Positions 35,989 through 44,802 of a stretch of 64,000 bases of DNA are shown in pieces. Both the position numbers and the translations under genes were made by a program. The stretch spans positions 124,001 through 188,000 of the forward strand of contig NZ_FOFS01000012.1 of assembly GCF_900111015.1 (NCBI RefSeq), in the 5' to 3' direction. The notes under the pieces are model-generated. The model did not search any database, was not told where the DNA came from, and was given only the letters and a program-made list of their open reading frames with translations. The DNA comes from Solimonas aquatica (GTDB lineage: Bacteria; Pseudomonadota; Gammaproteobacteria; Nevskiales; Nevskiaceae). How positions within the stretch are numbered: position 1 is the first letter of the stretch; each line of letters starts with the position of its first letter.

Positions 35989-36630
35989 ATGACCGTTCTC
36001 ACCCTGGCCCTGTCCAAGGGCCGCATCCTGGAAGAAAGCCTGCCCATGCTGGCCAAGGTGGGCCTGGACCCGGCCGGCGATATCGACCGCCTCCTGCGCG
36101 TGCCCTCGCGTACGCCCGGCGTCTCGCTGCTGATCATCCGTCCCGCCGATGTGCCGACCTATGTGGCCTATGGCGCAGCCGACCTGGGCATCGTCGGCAA
36201 GGACGTGCTGATGGAGAACGGCTCGGCCGATCTCTACGAGCCCCTGGACCTGGACATCGCCAAGTGCCGGCTGTCGGTGGCGGCGAAGAAGGACGCGCCC
36301 GCGCGCGATCCGCGCCGCCGTCTGCGCGTGGCCACCAAGTATCCGGAAATCGCGCGCCGCCACTTCGCTGCCAAGGGCGAGCAGGTGGAAATCATCAAGC
36401 TCTACGGCTCCATGGAGCTGGCGCCGCTGGTGGGGCTGTCGGACGTGATCGTCGATCTGGTCGCCACCGGCGGCACGCTGCGCGCCAATGGCCTGATCGA
36501 AACCGAAATCATCTGCCAGGTCAGCTCGCGCATCGTGGTCAACAAGGCGGCGATGAAGACCAAGCACGCCGCGATCCAGGGCCTGCTCGACAAGCTGGCG
36601 CGCAGCGGCGGCAAGCGCAAGGCGGCCTGA
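35989..36630 (+). CDS. hisG: ATP phosphoribosyltransferase, short form
   Basis: First enzyme of histidine synthesis. 213 residues from ATG 35989 ([21 protein letters not shown]). Motifs [32 protein letters not shown] and [14 protein letters not shown] are conserved. It lacks the C-terminal regulatory ACT-like domain of the long form, so activity should need the HisRS-like partner HisZ, which is not in the window. The longer frame starting at 35803 runs through the REP-like repeat and is rejected. Shares TGATG with hisD. Confidence 0.95.
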   Translation: MTVLTLALSKGRILEESLPMLAKVGLDPAGDIDRLLRVPSRTPGVSLLIIRPADVPTYVAYGAADLGIVGKDVLMENGSADLYEPLDLDIAKCRLSVAAKKDAPARDPRRRLRVATKYPEIARRHFAAKGEQVEIIKLYGSMELAPLVGLSDVIVDLVATGGTLRANGLIETEIICQVSSRIVVNKAAMKTKHAAIQGLLDKLARSGGKRKAA

Positions 36631-37922
36631 TGCAGATCCGCAGGCTCGATACGCAGGCGGCGGATTTTTCGGCGCAGCTGGACGCGCTGCTGGACCGCGC
36701 GCCGGAACTCGGCGCCGAAGTCACGCGCGCGGTGGACGAGATCATCGCGCAGGTGCGTGCGCGCGGTGACGCGGCGCTGCTCGAATACACGCAGCGTTTC
36801 GACCGTCGCAGCCTGAGCGGTGTCGCCGAACTGGAAGTGCCCAGGGCGCAGTGGCAGGCAGCCTGGGAGGCACAGCCGCAGGATTTGCGCGAAGCCCTGC
36901 AGGCCGCGGCCACGCGCATCCGCGCCTACGCCGAGCAGCAGAAGATCGCGCCGTTTGAATTCACCGATGCCCTGGGCAATCGCCTGGGCCAGCAGCTGCG
37001 GCCTCTGGACCGCGTCGGCATCTATGTACCGGGCGGCAAGGCTGCGTATCCGTCCTCGGTGCTGATGAACGCCATTCCCGCCAAGGTCGCGGGCGTGCCG
37101 GAAATCATCATGGTGGTGCCGGCACCGGGCGGCGAGCTCAATACCGTGGTGCTGGCAGCTGCGCATCTGGCCGGTGTGGATCGCATCTTCACCATCGGCG
37201 GTGCGCAGGCGGTGGCAGCCCTGGCCTATGGCACCGCGAGCGTGCCGGCGGTGGACAAGATCGTGGGGCCGGGCAATGCCTATGTGGCGGCGGCCAAGCG
37301 CGCGGTGTTCGGGCGCGTGGGCATCGATTCCATCGCCGGGCCCTCCGAGATTCTGGTGATCAGCGACGCTGGCTCCAATCCCGACTGGATGGCCATGGAT
37401 CTGTTCTCGCAGGCCGAGCATGGCGAGGATTCCGAGTCCATCCTGATCTCGCCGGATGCTGATTTCCTGGACCGCGTGGCCGAGGCCATGCAGCGCCGCG
37501 TGCAGAGCCTGCCGCGCGCGCAGACCGTGCGGGCGTCCATCGAAGGTCGCGGCGCGCTGATCAAGGTGCGTGATCTGGCCGAGGCCTGCGCCATCTCCAA
37601 TCACATCGCGCCCGAGCATCTCGAACTGGCAGTGGAAGAGCCGCGCGCGCTGCTGCCGCAGATCCGCCATGCCGGCGCGATCTTCATCGGCCGTCACACG
37701 CCCGAGGCTTTCGGCGATTACTGCGCCGGGCCCAATCACGTGCTGCCCACCTCGCGTGCGGCGCGCTACGCCAATCCGCTGGGCGTGTATGAGTTCCAGA
37801 AGCGCAGCAGCCTGATCGAATGCACGCCGCAGGGTGCCCAGGCGCTGGCGCAGATCGCCGGGCGCATCGCCGATGCCGAAGGCCTGCAGGCGCACGCGCA
37901 GAGCGCGCGCGATCGCGGCTGA
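36630..37922 (+). CDS. hisD: Histidinol dehydrogenase
   Basis: NAD- and zinc-dependent oxidation of L-histidinol to histidine, 430 residues. Signature [15 protein letters not shown], then [16 protein letters not shown] and [11 protein letters not shown], with catalytic EH in IAPEHLE and metal-binding His in [12 protein letters not shown] and [11 protein letters not shown] 36630 shares one base with the hisG stop. The rest of the his genes are elsewhere. Ends 4 bases from a convergent gene. Confidence 0.96.
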   Translation: MQIRRLDTQAADFSAQLDALLDRAPELGAEVTRAVDEIIAQVRARGDAALLEYTQRFDRRSLSGVAELEVPRAQWQAAWEAQPQDLREALQAAATRIRAYAEQQKIAPFEFTDALGNRLGQQLRPLDRVGIYVPGGKAAYPSSVLMNAIPAKVAGVPEIIMVVPAPGGELNTVVLAAAHLAGVDRIFTIGGAQAVAALAYGTASVPAVDKIVGPGNAYVAAAKRAVFGRVGIDSIAGPSEILVISDAGSNPDWMAMDLFSQAEHGEDSESILISPDADFLDRVAEAMQRRVQSLPRAQTVRASIEGRGALIKVRDLAEACAISNHIAPEHLELAVEEPRALLPQIRHAGAIFIGRHTPEAFGDYCAGPNHVLPTSRAARYANPLGVYEFQKRSSLIECTPQGAQALAQIAGRIADAEGLQAHAQSARDRG

Positions 37923-37926
37923 AGAT

Positions 37927-38688
37927 TCAGCGCGCGCAGCTTGCGATGGCCGCGCGCAGCTGCTGATAGCCCTGCACCAGACGCGGGCCCGGGCGGCCCA
38001 GAAACGCCTCGCTGATCGCCACCACGTTCTGTTGTTGCACCGCGCGAACCGACTGCCAGTGTTCGCGGCGCAGCACGACATCGCGCCGGTACTTGTCCGC
38101 TTTCACGCCGCACCAGCTCATCGCGATCAGATCGATGGGCATCGTGGGGGCGTCGGTCATGCTCAGGGTCTGTGACGCGCAGTCGGCCAGCGCATTGTGG
38201 CCGCCGGCGCGTTCGATCAGATCATGCACCCAGCTGCGCCGCGCGGCGCCGATCACCGGCTTGGGCCACCACTCCACCAGCACGCGCGGTGACTGCGCGT
38301 CGCGCGCTTGTGGCGGCATCGCCTCCTGCATCTGCGCGACCAGCGCATCACCACGCGCCGGCAGCGCGAGCGCCTCGGCGATGCGGCGGATGTCGGCGAA
38401 GACATCCGCGAGACTCTGCGGATTGCAGACCAGCACCGGCAGGCCGCGCGCTTCGAGCGCGGCGAGGATGCGTTCGTGACCGGGAACGGTGAGTGAGCTG
38501 AGCACCAGATCGGGCTTGAGCGCTGCCAGGGCATCCACGTCCAGCTGCAGGTCGCGGCCCAGCTGCGGCAGCGCGCGCACCACTTCGGGCGGATGATCCG
38601 AGTCGCTGTCCACCGCAATCAGATGCTGCTGGGCCCCGAGCGCGCAGACGATCTCGGTGTTGGAGCAGGTGTGGGAGACCAGACGCAT
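37927..38688 (-). CDS. Cobalamin-binding/BtuF-like periplasmic-binding-fold protein without signal peptide
   Basis: 253 residues, class III binding protein fold (Peripla_BP_2). RLVSHTCSNTEIVCALGAQQHLIAVD is the family N-terminus (in part: RLVSHTCSNTEIVCALG), followed by LKPDLVLSS and VLVCNPQSLADVFADIRRIAEAL. No signal peptide or lipobox is visible, since the protein starts directly in the fold. It may therefore be cytoplasmic, or its export signal may be missing. No BtuCD genes are nearby. Overlaps the SRPBCC gene by one base. Confidence 0.78.
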   Translation of the reverse strand: MRLVSHTCSNTEIVCALGAQQHLIAVDSDSDHPPEVVRALPQLGRDLQLDVDALAALKPDLVLSSLTVPGHERILAALEARGLPVLVCNPQSLADVFADIRRIAEALALPARGDALVAQMQEAMPPQARDAQSPRVLVEWWPKPVIGAARRSWVHDLIERAGGHNALADCASQTLSMTDAPTMPIDLIAMSWCGVKADKYRRDVVLRREHWQSVRAVQQQNVVAISEAFLGRPGPRLVQGYQQLRAAIASCAR

Positions 38689-39131
38689 CAGCCGCCGCTG
38701 CGCTCCAGCTCGCGCAGACGCGCCCGGGCATTGCGGCGCCAGGCCTCGCGCAGGGCCGCGGCGACCAGCTTGCCGACCAGCGGCAGGCGGCCCTCGAAGC
38801 GGATGATGTAGTCCAGCCTCGTGCCGCCGCCTTGCGCGCTGAGACGCAGACTGCCGAGGTGATTCTTCAGGGGGCTGCCACGGCTGATCACGTAGTCGAT
38901 GCGCGTGGGACGCTCGAAGTGCACGATGGTTTCATCGAAGCTCAGCGCGCCGGGGCCGATGCGCCGCACCGAGCCGCAGCCATTGGGTTCGGCGCGATCA
39001 TCGCCCGGACGCGTCACCGTGCACTGGCTGCCGAACAGCGCCACGAAGCGCTGATGATCGGCCAGCAGCTCGAACACGCTCTCGATCGGGGCGGCGATCT
39101 GCTCTTCAAACCGCAATTCCTGTTGCGACAT
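38688..39131 (-). CDS. SRPBCC family (polyketide cyclase/START-like) protein
   Basis: 147 residues with a helix-grip fold. N-terminal EEQIAAPIESVFELLADHQRF is typical, the rest matches ligand-binding hydrophobic pocket proteins (GALSFDETIVHFERP, LDYIIRFEGRLPLVG). Ligand unknown. One-base overlap with the downstream BtuF-like gene suggests co-translation. Divergent from rnpB. Confidence 0.8.
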   Translation of the reverse strand: MSQQELRFEEQIAAPIESVFELLADHQRFVALFGSQCTVTRPGDDRAEPNGCGSVRRIGPGALSFDETIVHFERPTRIDYVISRGSPLKNHLGSLRLSAQGGGTRLDYIIRFEGRLPLVGKLVAAALREAWRRNARARLRELERSGG

Positions 39132-39189
39132 GGTGGATCAAATCCAAAAAAGGCCGCGACAGCATGGCGGCGATGCGCCGATAATAGCG

Positions 39190-39577
39190 GTCGGAGTCGG
39201 CCGGGTAACCGCTGCCGCGCATGCGCGGGGGAGGAAAGTCCGGGCTCCACAGGGCAAGGTGCCAGGTAACGCCTGGGCGGCGTGAGCCGACGGAAAGTGC
39301 AACAGAGAACAGACCGCCGAAGCTCCGCAAGGAGCTGGCAAGGGTGAAACGGTGCGGTAAGAGCGCACCGCGGGGCTGGCAACAGCAACGGCATGGCAAA
39401 CCCCACCTGGAGCAAGGCCAAATAGGGAAGGACTCGCCGGCAACGGCGAAACGCGCGGCCCGCGCGCCTTCCGGGTAGGTCGCTGGAGCGGCGTAGCGAT
39501 GCGTCGCCTAGAGGAATGGTTGCCGGGGCGTGATGAGCGCCCGCACAGAACCCGGCTTACAGGCCGACTCCGATTTT
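39190..39577 (+). ncRNA. rnpB: RNase P RNA, bacterial class A
   Basis: Catalytic RNA for tRNA 5' maturation. The P1 helix is visible: TCGGAGTCGGCC at 39191-39202 pairs with GGCCGACTCCGA at 39562-39573, followed by TTTTT as terminator. Conserved blocks run in order: GAGGAAAGTCCGGGCTCC, GGTGCCAGGTAACGCCTGG, GTGCAACAGAGA, GGTGCGGTAAGAGCGCACCG, GGAGCAAGGCCAAATAGG and ACAGAACCCGGCTTA. A GATAAT -10 box sits at 39180-39185. Location upstream of mraZ matches Pseudomonas and relatives. Confidence 0.98.
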
Positions 39578-39701
39578 TCTGGCAGGGCATGATGTTTTAA
39601 AAGCTTGTATAAATGTTCTTTGTTGAGTTTTTGCCAAACAGCCACCGCTCATCCCGGCCCGAACTACCGCTCGTCCTGGGCGTTACTTTAAGTTTTGGGC
39701 T

Positions 39702-39766
39702 TAAGCTGCTGTTTCAAAAAGAATCATCGAACATAGTGCGATAAGTCTCGCTAAGCCGCTGTTTCA
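39702..39766 (+). repeat. 15-bp direct repeat pair upstream of mraZ
   Basis: TAAGCTGCTGTTTCA at 39702-39716 recurs as TAAGCCGCTGTTTCA at 39752-39766 (14 of 15 identical), start points 50 bases apart (about five helical turns). It lies in the 203-base gap between rnpB and the mraZ promoter. Possibly a regulator's binding sites; otherwise the gap shows only AT-rich sequence. Confidence 0.5.
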
Positions 39767-39779
39767 TCATGGATTTTGC

Positions 39780-39808
39780 TTGCGTGCGCTAGGGCGCTCG
39801 GATATAGT
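39780..39808 (+). promoter_or_regulatory. mraZ (dcw cluster) promoter
   Basis: TTGCGT (39780-39785) and TATAGT (39803-39808) with a 17-base spacer, about 10 bases before the MraZ boxes. Good sigma70-type match and correct position to drive the whole dcw cluster. Confidence 0.65.
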
Positions 39809-39818
39809 GCATCGCATC

Positions 39819-39844
39819 GTGGTGGAAAGTGGGAGAAAGTGGGG
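39819..39844 (+). promoter_or_regulatory. MraZ operator: three GTGGNN boxes
   Basis: GTGGTG (39819-39824), GTGGGA (39829-39834), GTGGGG (39839-39844), repeating exactly every 10 bases just downstream of the promoter. MraZ of other bacteria binds such boxes to repress its own cluster. A 6-bp hairpin GGGGAA-GTGTT-TTCCCC (39841-39857) overlaps the last box and precedes the start. Confidence 0.85.
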
Positions 39845-39864
39845 AAGTGTTTTCCCCAAGCGCT

Positions 39865-40311
39865 ATGTTTGCCGGCTCGCATCAAGTCTCGATTGACGAT
39901 AAGGGTCGCCTGGCGATCCCTGCGCGTTTTCGTCAGTCGCTCAGCGAAAGCTGCGGCGGGCGGCTGGTGCTGACCACGGGCCCCGATCCCTGCGTGGAGA
40001 TTTATCCGCAGCCCGAGTTCGAGCGCATCGTGCGCGACATCGAGGCCATGGAAGACCGCCTGATCGCCGAACGCCTGAAGAAGGTGGTGATCGGTTTCGC
40101 CGTGGAAACCACCATGGATGCGCAAGGACGCGTGCTGTTGCAACCCATGCTGCGCAAGCGCGCCCGCACCGATCCCAGCAGCGAAGCCGTGCTGATGGGT
40201 CAGCACACCCGTTTCGATCTGTGGTCGCAGGCGCTGTGGGATGAGCGCTTCGGCGAAGGCTCCGATCTCTTCGGCTCGCTCGAAGATGCGTTCCGGACGC
40301 TGAAGCGGTGA
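39865..40311 (+). CDS. mraZ: Transcriptional regulator MraZ
   Basis: AbrB-like DNA-binding repressor of the dcw cluster, 148 residues. Duplicated SpoVT/AbrB motifs: MFAGSHQVSIDDKGRLAIPARFR at the N-terminus (quoted: DDKGRLAIPARFR) and TTMDAQGRVLLQPMLRKRA in the second half, both with the conserved DxxGR. ATG 39865 chosen for the canonical MFxGxH start. The frame extends to 39829, but that includes the operator boxes. Followed after 9 bases by rsmH. Confidence 0.95.
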   Translation: MFAGSHQVSIDDKGRLAIPARFRQSLSESCGGRLVLTTGPDPCVEIYPQPEFERIVRDIEAMEDRLIAERLKKVVIGFAVETTMDAQGRVLLQPMLRKRARTDPSSEAVLMGQHTRFDLWSQALWDERFGEGSDLFGSLEDAFRTLKR

Positions 40312-40320
40312 GGCGCGGCC

Positions 40321-41265
40321 ATGCCCTTCGATATCGCCTCGGCCCGGATTGTCCTCGGGATTGACGCCACCGTGAATTCGCACAAGCCGGTGATGCTCAA
40401 GGAAGCCCTCGCCGGACTTGCCCTCCGCAGCGATGGTTTTTACCTGGACGGCACTTTCGGCCGTGGTGGTCACAGCGCCGCGATTCTCGAACAGCTGGGC
40501 CCCGAAGGCCGCCTGCTGGCGCTGGATCAGGACCCGCAGGCCGTCGCGCACGCGCAAGCCCGTTTTGCCGACGAGCCGCGCTTTTCGATCCGTCACTGCA
40601 ACTTCGCCGAGCTCGCCAGCGCCGTGCATGCGCAGTTCGGTGCACGCGGCGCGGACGGCATCCTGCTGGATCTGGGTGTGTCCTCACCGCAGCTGGATGA
40701 TGCGCAGCGCGGCTTTTCCTTCTCCAAGGATGGCCCGCTGGACATGCGCATGAATCCGCAGGCCGGCGAATCCGCTGCAGCCTGGCTCGCGCGCGCGCGC
40801 GAGGAAGAGATCGCCGATGTGCTCTGGCAGTACGGCGAGGAGCGCAACAGCCGCCGCATCGCGCGGCGCATCGTCGAAACGCGTGGCGCCACGCCGCTCA
40901 CCGGCACTGCGCAGCTGGCGGCGCTGATCGCCTCGGTGCCGGGCCCGCGCTCGCGCACGATTCATCCGGCCACGCGCAGCTTTCAGGCGATCCGCATCTA
41001 CATCAATCGCGAACTCGAAGTGCTGCGCAGCGCGCTGGCACAGGCCGTGGACGCGCTGGCACCGGGCGGGCGCCTGGTGGTGATCAGCTTCCATTCGCTG
41101 GAAGACCGCATCGTCAAGCATTTCCTGCGCGACGCCGCACGGGCCGAAGTGCCGCGGCTCAAGCTGCACGGCAAGCAGTTCCCTGATCGCGACGAAGAGC
41201 GCGAGAACCCGCGCGCGCGCAGCGCCGTGCTGCGCATCGCCGAGAAACTGGAGGCGCGTGCATGA
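40321..41265 (+). CDS. rsmH: 16S rRNA (cytosine-1402-N4)-methyltransferase
   Basis: SAM-dependent methyltransferase (MraW) acting on the ribosomal P site, 314 residues. [24 protein letters not shown] (SAM loop), [20 protein letters not shown], and [12 protein letters not shown] are the family blocks. The ATG used gives 17 residues more than E. coli before HKPVML; a GTG at 40372 (VNSHKPVML) is an alternative. GAGGCG precedes the ATG. Overlaps ftsL by four bases. Confidence 0.96.
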   Translation: MPFDIASARIVLGIDATVNSHKPVMLKEALAGLALRSDGFYLDGTFGRGGHSAAILEQLGPEGRLLALDQDPQAVAHAQARFADEPRFSIRHCNFAELASAVHAQFGARGADGILLDLGVSSPQLDDAQRGFSFSKDGPLDMRMNPQAGESAAAWLARAREEEIADVLWQYGEERNSRRIARRIVETRGATPLTGTAQLAALIASVPGPRSRTIHPATRSFQAIRIYINRELEVLRSALAQAVDALAPGGRLVVISFHSLEDRIVKHFLRDAARAEVPRLKLHGKQFPDRDEERENPRARSAVLRIAEKLEARA

Positions 41266-41534
41266 GGCGCGGTTCCACCTGGCTGCCTTTGCTGCTGATT
41301 CTGGCCATCGTGGTTTCGGCGCTGGCGGTGGTGCGCACCAAGCACGAGAACCGCGCGCTGATCAGCGAGCTCGACAGCCTGCGCGCCGAACGCGAGCGCC
41401 TGGACATGGAATGGGCGCAGCTGCAGCTGGAGGAAGCCTCGCTCGCCGCCAACAACCGTGTGGAGGCGATGGCCCGTGCCCAGCTCGGCATGACGGAGCC
41501 GCGCGCCTACGAAATCGTCGAGGCCGGACCGTGA
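41262..41534 (+). CDS. ftsL: Cell division protein FtsL
   Basis: Bitopic septal protein of the FtsQLB complex, 90 residues. One membrane segment ([19 protein letters not shown]) followed by a periplasmic coiled coil ([28 protein letters not shown] in part). Family features such as LGMTEP near the C-terminus support the call. Sequence is poorly conserved; position between rsmH and ftsI and topology decide. Shares GTGA with ftsI. Confidence 0.93.
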   Translation: MRRGSTWLPLLLILAIVVSALAVVRTKHENRALISELDSLRAERERLDMEWAQLQLEEASLAANNRVEAMARAQLGMTEPRAYEIVEAGP

Positions 41535-43309
41535 GGCATCGGCAAGACAAGGCTTCCGCCCGCGTGGCGCGCAGCGCCGCGCCGGTCAGCGCCTGGCGCC
41601 GCGTGGCGGTGCTGAGCGCGCTGCTGCTCGGCGCTTTCGGCGTGCTCGGCCGCGCCTTCCAGCTGCAGGTGATCGATCAGGATTTTCTTGCTGCCGAAGG
41701 CAGCAAGCGCTTCATCCGCAAGCTCGGCATTCCGGCGCATCGCGGTGCGATTCTGGATCGTCGCGGCGAGCCGCTGGCGCTGTCGGCGCCGGTGGAATCA
41801 CTGTGGGCGGTGCCGCAGGATCTGCTCGACTCCCCCAAGCATGTGGAGGCGGTGGCGCAGCTGCTGGGGCGCAGGCCGGATGAGTTTCGTAGTTATCTGA
41901 AAGCACGCGCCGACCGCAAGTTCGTCTACATCAGCGATCCGCTCTCGCCCACCGAAGCCAAGCGCGTGCTCTCGCTGGGCGCGCCGGGGGTGTTCTCCGA
42001 TCCTTCCTATGCGCGCTACTACCCGGCCGGCGAAGTCGCCGGTCAGCTGGTGGGTTTCTGTGGCCGCGACACCACCGGCCTGGAAGGCATCGAGAAGGCG
42101 CAGGAGAGCGTGCTGCGCGGCAGCCCGGGCGCGCGCCGCGTGATCCGTGACCGCGCCGGCCATGTGGTGGAAGACAATCTCGAATACGTGCCGGCGCAGT
42201 CGGGTCAGGACGTGCAGCTGACCATCGATCTGCGCATCCAGTACCTGGCCTATCGCGAGCTGAAGAACGCGGTGGCGCAGCACAATGCGCGCGGCGGCAT
42301 GATCGTGATTGCCGACGCCGGCACCGGCGAGGTGCTGGCCATCGCCTCGCAGCCCGGCTTCAATCCCAACAATCCGGCCGAGCGCCGTCCGCCGGGCACG
42401 CGCAATCGCGTGATCACCGATTCGCTGGAGCCGGGTTCCACCGCCAAGCCGCTGCTGGTGGCGCAGGCCCTGGAGCTGGGGCTGTTCCGGCCGAGTTCCA
42501 CGGTCGACACCGGTCCCGGCTGGTTCAAGGTCGGCGCGCTGACCGTGCACGATGTGCATCCGGGCGGCGTGATGGATCTGGCCACCATCCTGGCGAAATC
42601 CAGCAACGTCGGCGCCGCCAAGATCGGGCTCACGCTCGGCCCGCAGGCGGTGTGGTCGGGCTTCCAGCGCTTCGGCATCAATGAACCGGTCTACACCGGC
42701 TTTCCGGGCGAAGTGGGCTCGGTGCTGCGCAATTACAGCAGCTGGGGCGAGATCGCCACCGCCACGGCTTCCTATGGCTATGGCTGGTCGGTGAGCGCGC
42801 TGCATCTGCTGCGCGCCTACGCGGCTCTGGCCAACGACGGTCTGATGCCGCAGATCCGCCTGATCAAGAACGGTCGCAGCGTGCCGCCGCAACGCGCCAT
42901 CTCCGCCAACACCGCGCGCGAAGTGCGGCACATGATGGAGAACGTGGTGGCGCCCGGCGGCAGCGCGCTCAAGGCTTCGATCCAGGGCTACAAGGTGGCG
43001 GGCAAGACCGGCACCACGCGCAAGCTCGCCGAAGGCGGTGGCTATGACGGCAATCGCCATGAAGCCCTGTTCGTGGGCATGGTGCCGGCCGAGCGTCCGC
43101 GTCTGGTGGGGCTGGTGATCATCGACGACCCCAGTGAAGGCGCCTACTACGGCGGTCTGGTGGCGGCGCCGGTGTTCTCCAGCGTGATGCAGGGCGCGGC
43201 GCGCCTGCTGCAGATTTCTCCCGATGGCACGCAGATGCCGGAGGACGCGGCGCCGAGCACCACGGCGCGCGCGCCGCTGCTGCTCGACAGCAAGGGGCCC
43301 AAGACATGA
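41531..43309 (+). CDS. ftsI: Peptidoglycan D,D-transpeptidase (penicillin-binding protein 3)
   Basis: Septal transpeptidase, 592 residues. GTG start overlapping the ftsL stop; an upstream open frame is a shadow. A basic cytoplasmic tail, one membrane helix (VLSALLLGAFGVLG), the pedestal domain with HRGAILDRRGEPLA, then the transpeptidase domain: STAK with Ser303, SSN at 357-359, and KTGT at 492-495. C-terminal tail beyond residue 560 is Ala/Pro-rich. All catalytic motifs are intact, so it should be a beta-lactam target. Confidence 0.97.
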   Translation: MRHRQDKASARVARSAAPVSAWRRVAVLSALLLGAFGVLGRAFQLQVIDQDFLAAEGSKRFIRKLGIPAHRGAILDRRGEPLALSAPVESLWAVPQDLLDSPKHVEAVAQLLGRRPDEFRSYLKARADRKFVYISDPLSPTEAKRVLSLGAPGVFSDPSYARYYPAGEVAGQLVGFCGRDTTGLEGIEKAQESVLRGSPGARRVIRDRAGHVVEDNLEYVPAQSGQDVQLTIDLRIQYLAYRELKNAVAQHNARGGMIVIADAGTGEVLAIASQPGFNPNNPAERRPPGTRNRVITDSLEPGSTAKPLLVAQALELGLFRPSSTVDTGPGWFKVGALTVHDVHPGGVMDLATILAKSSNVGAAKIGLTLGPQAVWSGFQRFGINEPVYTGFPGEVGSVLRNYSSWGEIATATASYGYGWSVSALHLLRAYAALANDGLMPQIRLIKNGRSVPPQRAISANTAREVRHMMENVVAPGGSALKASIQGYKVAGKTGTTRKLAEGGGYDGNRHEALFVGMVPAERPRLVGLVIIDDPSEGAYYGGLVAAPVFSSVMQGAARLLQISPDGTQMPEDAAPSTTARAPLLLDSKGPKT

Positions 43310-44802
43310 GCGCGCCCATGCCGCTCAGCACGCTGCTCGCCGGCTATGCCGAGGCGATTCCGGCGGTGACCGTGTCCGGGCTGCAGCTGGATTCGCGGCG
43401 CATCGCGCGCGGCGAGCTGTTTCTGGCCTGCCGTGGCAGCGGCAACACGCATGGCCTGCAGCATCTGGCGCAGGCACAGGCGCGTGGTGCGGTGGCTCTG
43501 GCCTGGGAGCCGGCGCCGCAGGTCGAAGCGCCGCAGACCAGCCTGCCGCAGGTCGCGGTGCCGGCGCTGGCGCGTCGCGCCGGCGAGATCGCGGCTCGCT
43601 TTTACGGGCAGCCCGGCGAAGCGCTGTTCTGCACCGGCATCACCGGTACCGACGGCAAGACTTCCACTGCGTATCTGCTGGCGCAGGCGCTGGAGACGCT
43701 GGGCCAGCCCTGCGGCTACATCGGCACCATCGGCCTGGGCCGCGTCGGCGCGCTGGACACCGCCACGCACACCACGCCCGATCCGGTGCAGCTGCAGGCG
43801 CGGCTGGCGGCATTTCGCGACGAGGGTCTGCAGGCCTGTGCGATGGAAGTCTCCTCGCACGCCCTGGATCAGTCGCGTGTCGCCGGTCTGCGTTTCGACA
43901 CCGCCGTGCTGAGCAATATCACGCGCGATCATCTCGACTATCATGGCACCGTGGAACGCTACGCTGCCGCCAAGCGGCGCCTGTTCGAGCAGGAGGGCCT
44001 GCGCTGCGCAGTGCTCAACCGCGATGATGAACACGGCGCGTGCTGGCTGCAGCAGCTGGCGCCGCATCTGCAGACCACTGCGTATGGAATCGAAGGCGCG
44101 CCGCCGCCAGGGCACTACGTGCTGGCCCGCGATCTGGCGCTGAGCGTGCAGGGCATCGCCTTCACGCTCGATACGCACGAGGGCAATGCCCGCGTGCACA
44201 GCGGCCTGCTGGGCCGCTTCAATGTCTACAACCTCGCGGCGGTGGCGGCGGTGCTGCTGGGGCGCGGCGAGAAGATTGCGCGCATCGCCCAGGCTCTGAG
44301 CGCGGTGCATACCGTGCCGGGACGCATGGAAGGTTTTCGTGGCGCTGCGCAGCAGCCCTTGGTGATCGTCGATTACGCGCACACGCCCGAGGCCCTGCAG
44401 CAGATCCTGCGCGCGGCGCGCGCGCATACCACCGGCAAGCTCTCTTGCGTGTTCGGCTGTGGCGGTGATCGTGATCGTGGCAAGCGTCCGCTGATGGGCG
44501 CGGCGGCGCAGGCGCTGGCGGACCGTGTGATCGTCACCGACGACAATCCGCGCAGCGAGGCGCCGCAGGCCATCGTCGCCGATATTCTCGCCGGCATGAA
44601 CGCGGCGCAGACGCGTGTGGTGCATGAGCGCAGCGCCGCCATCGCCGAAGCGATTGCCGCGGCCGGTGCCGACGACGTCGTGGTGATTGCCGGCAAGGGG
44701 CATGAGGACTACCAGATCATCGGCAGCGAGCGGCGCAGTTTCAGTGATCGCGCCGAAGTGGCGCGTCTGCTGGGTCTGCCGCTGGCGGAGCACAAGCCAT
44801 GA
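43306..44802 (+). CDS. murE: UDP-MurNAc-tripeptide synthetase (meso-diaminopimelate ligase)
   Basis: Cytoplasmic Mur ligase adding the third residue of the stem peptide, 498 residues. P-loop TGTDGKTS (113-120), the lysine expected to be carbamylated in RYAAAKRR (about 223), and DNPR at 413-416, the meso-DAP-specific motif. This indicates Gram-negative type A1-gamma peptidoglycan. Four-base overlaps with ftsI and murF. Confidence 0.97.
   Translation: MSAPMPLSTLLAGYAEAIPAVTVSGLQLDSRRIARGELFLACRGSGNTHGLQHLAQAQARGAVALAWEPAPQVEAPQTSLPQVAVPALARRAGEIAARFYGQPGEALFCTGITGTDGKTSTAYLLAQALETLGQPCGYIGTIGLGRVGALDTATHTTPDPVQLQARLAAFRDEGLQACAMEVSSHALDQSRVAGLRFDTAVLSNITRDHLDYHGTVERYAAAKRRLFEQEGLRCAVLNRDDEHGACWLQQLAPHLQTTAYGIEGAPPPGHYVLARDLALSVQGIAFTLDTHEGNARVHSGLLGRFNVYNLAAVAAVLLGRGEKIARIAQALSAVHTVPGRMEGFRGAAQQPLVIVDYAHTPEALQQILRAARAHTTGKLSCVFGCGGDRDRGKRPLMGAAAQALADRVIVTDDNPRSEAPQAIVADILAGMNAAQTRVVHERSAAIAEAIAAAGADDVVVIAGKGHEDYQIIGSERRSFSDRAEVARLLGLPLAEHKP

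Noticed and set aside
39200-39560. Hairpins in this stretch considered as CRISPR or terminators, and overlapping minus-strand frames as genes
   Set aside because: The whole region is RNase P RNA; its conserved blocks explain the structure.
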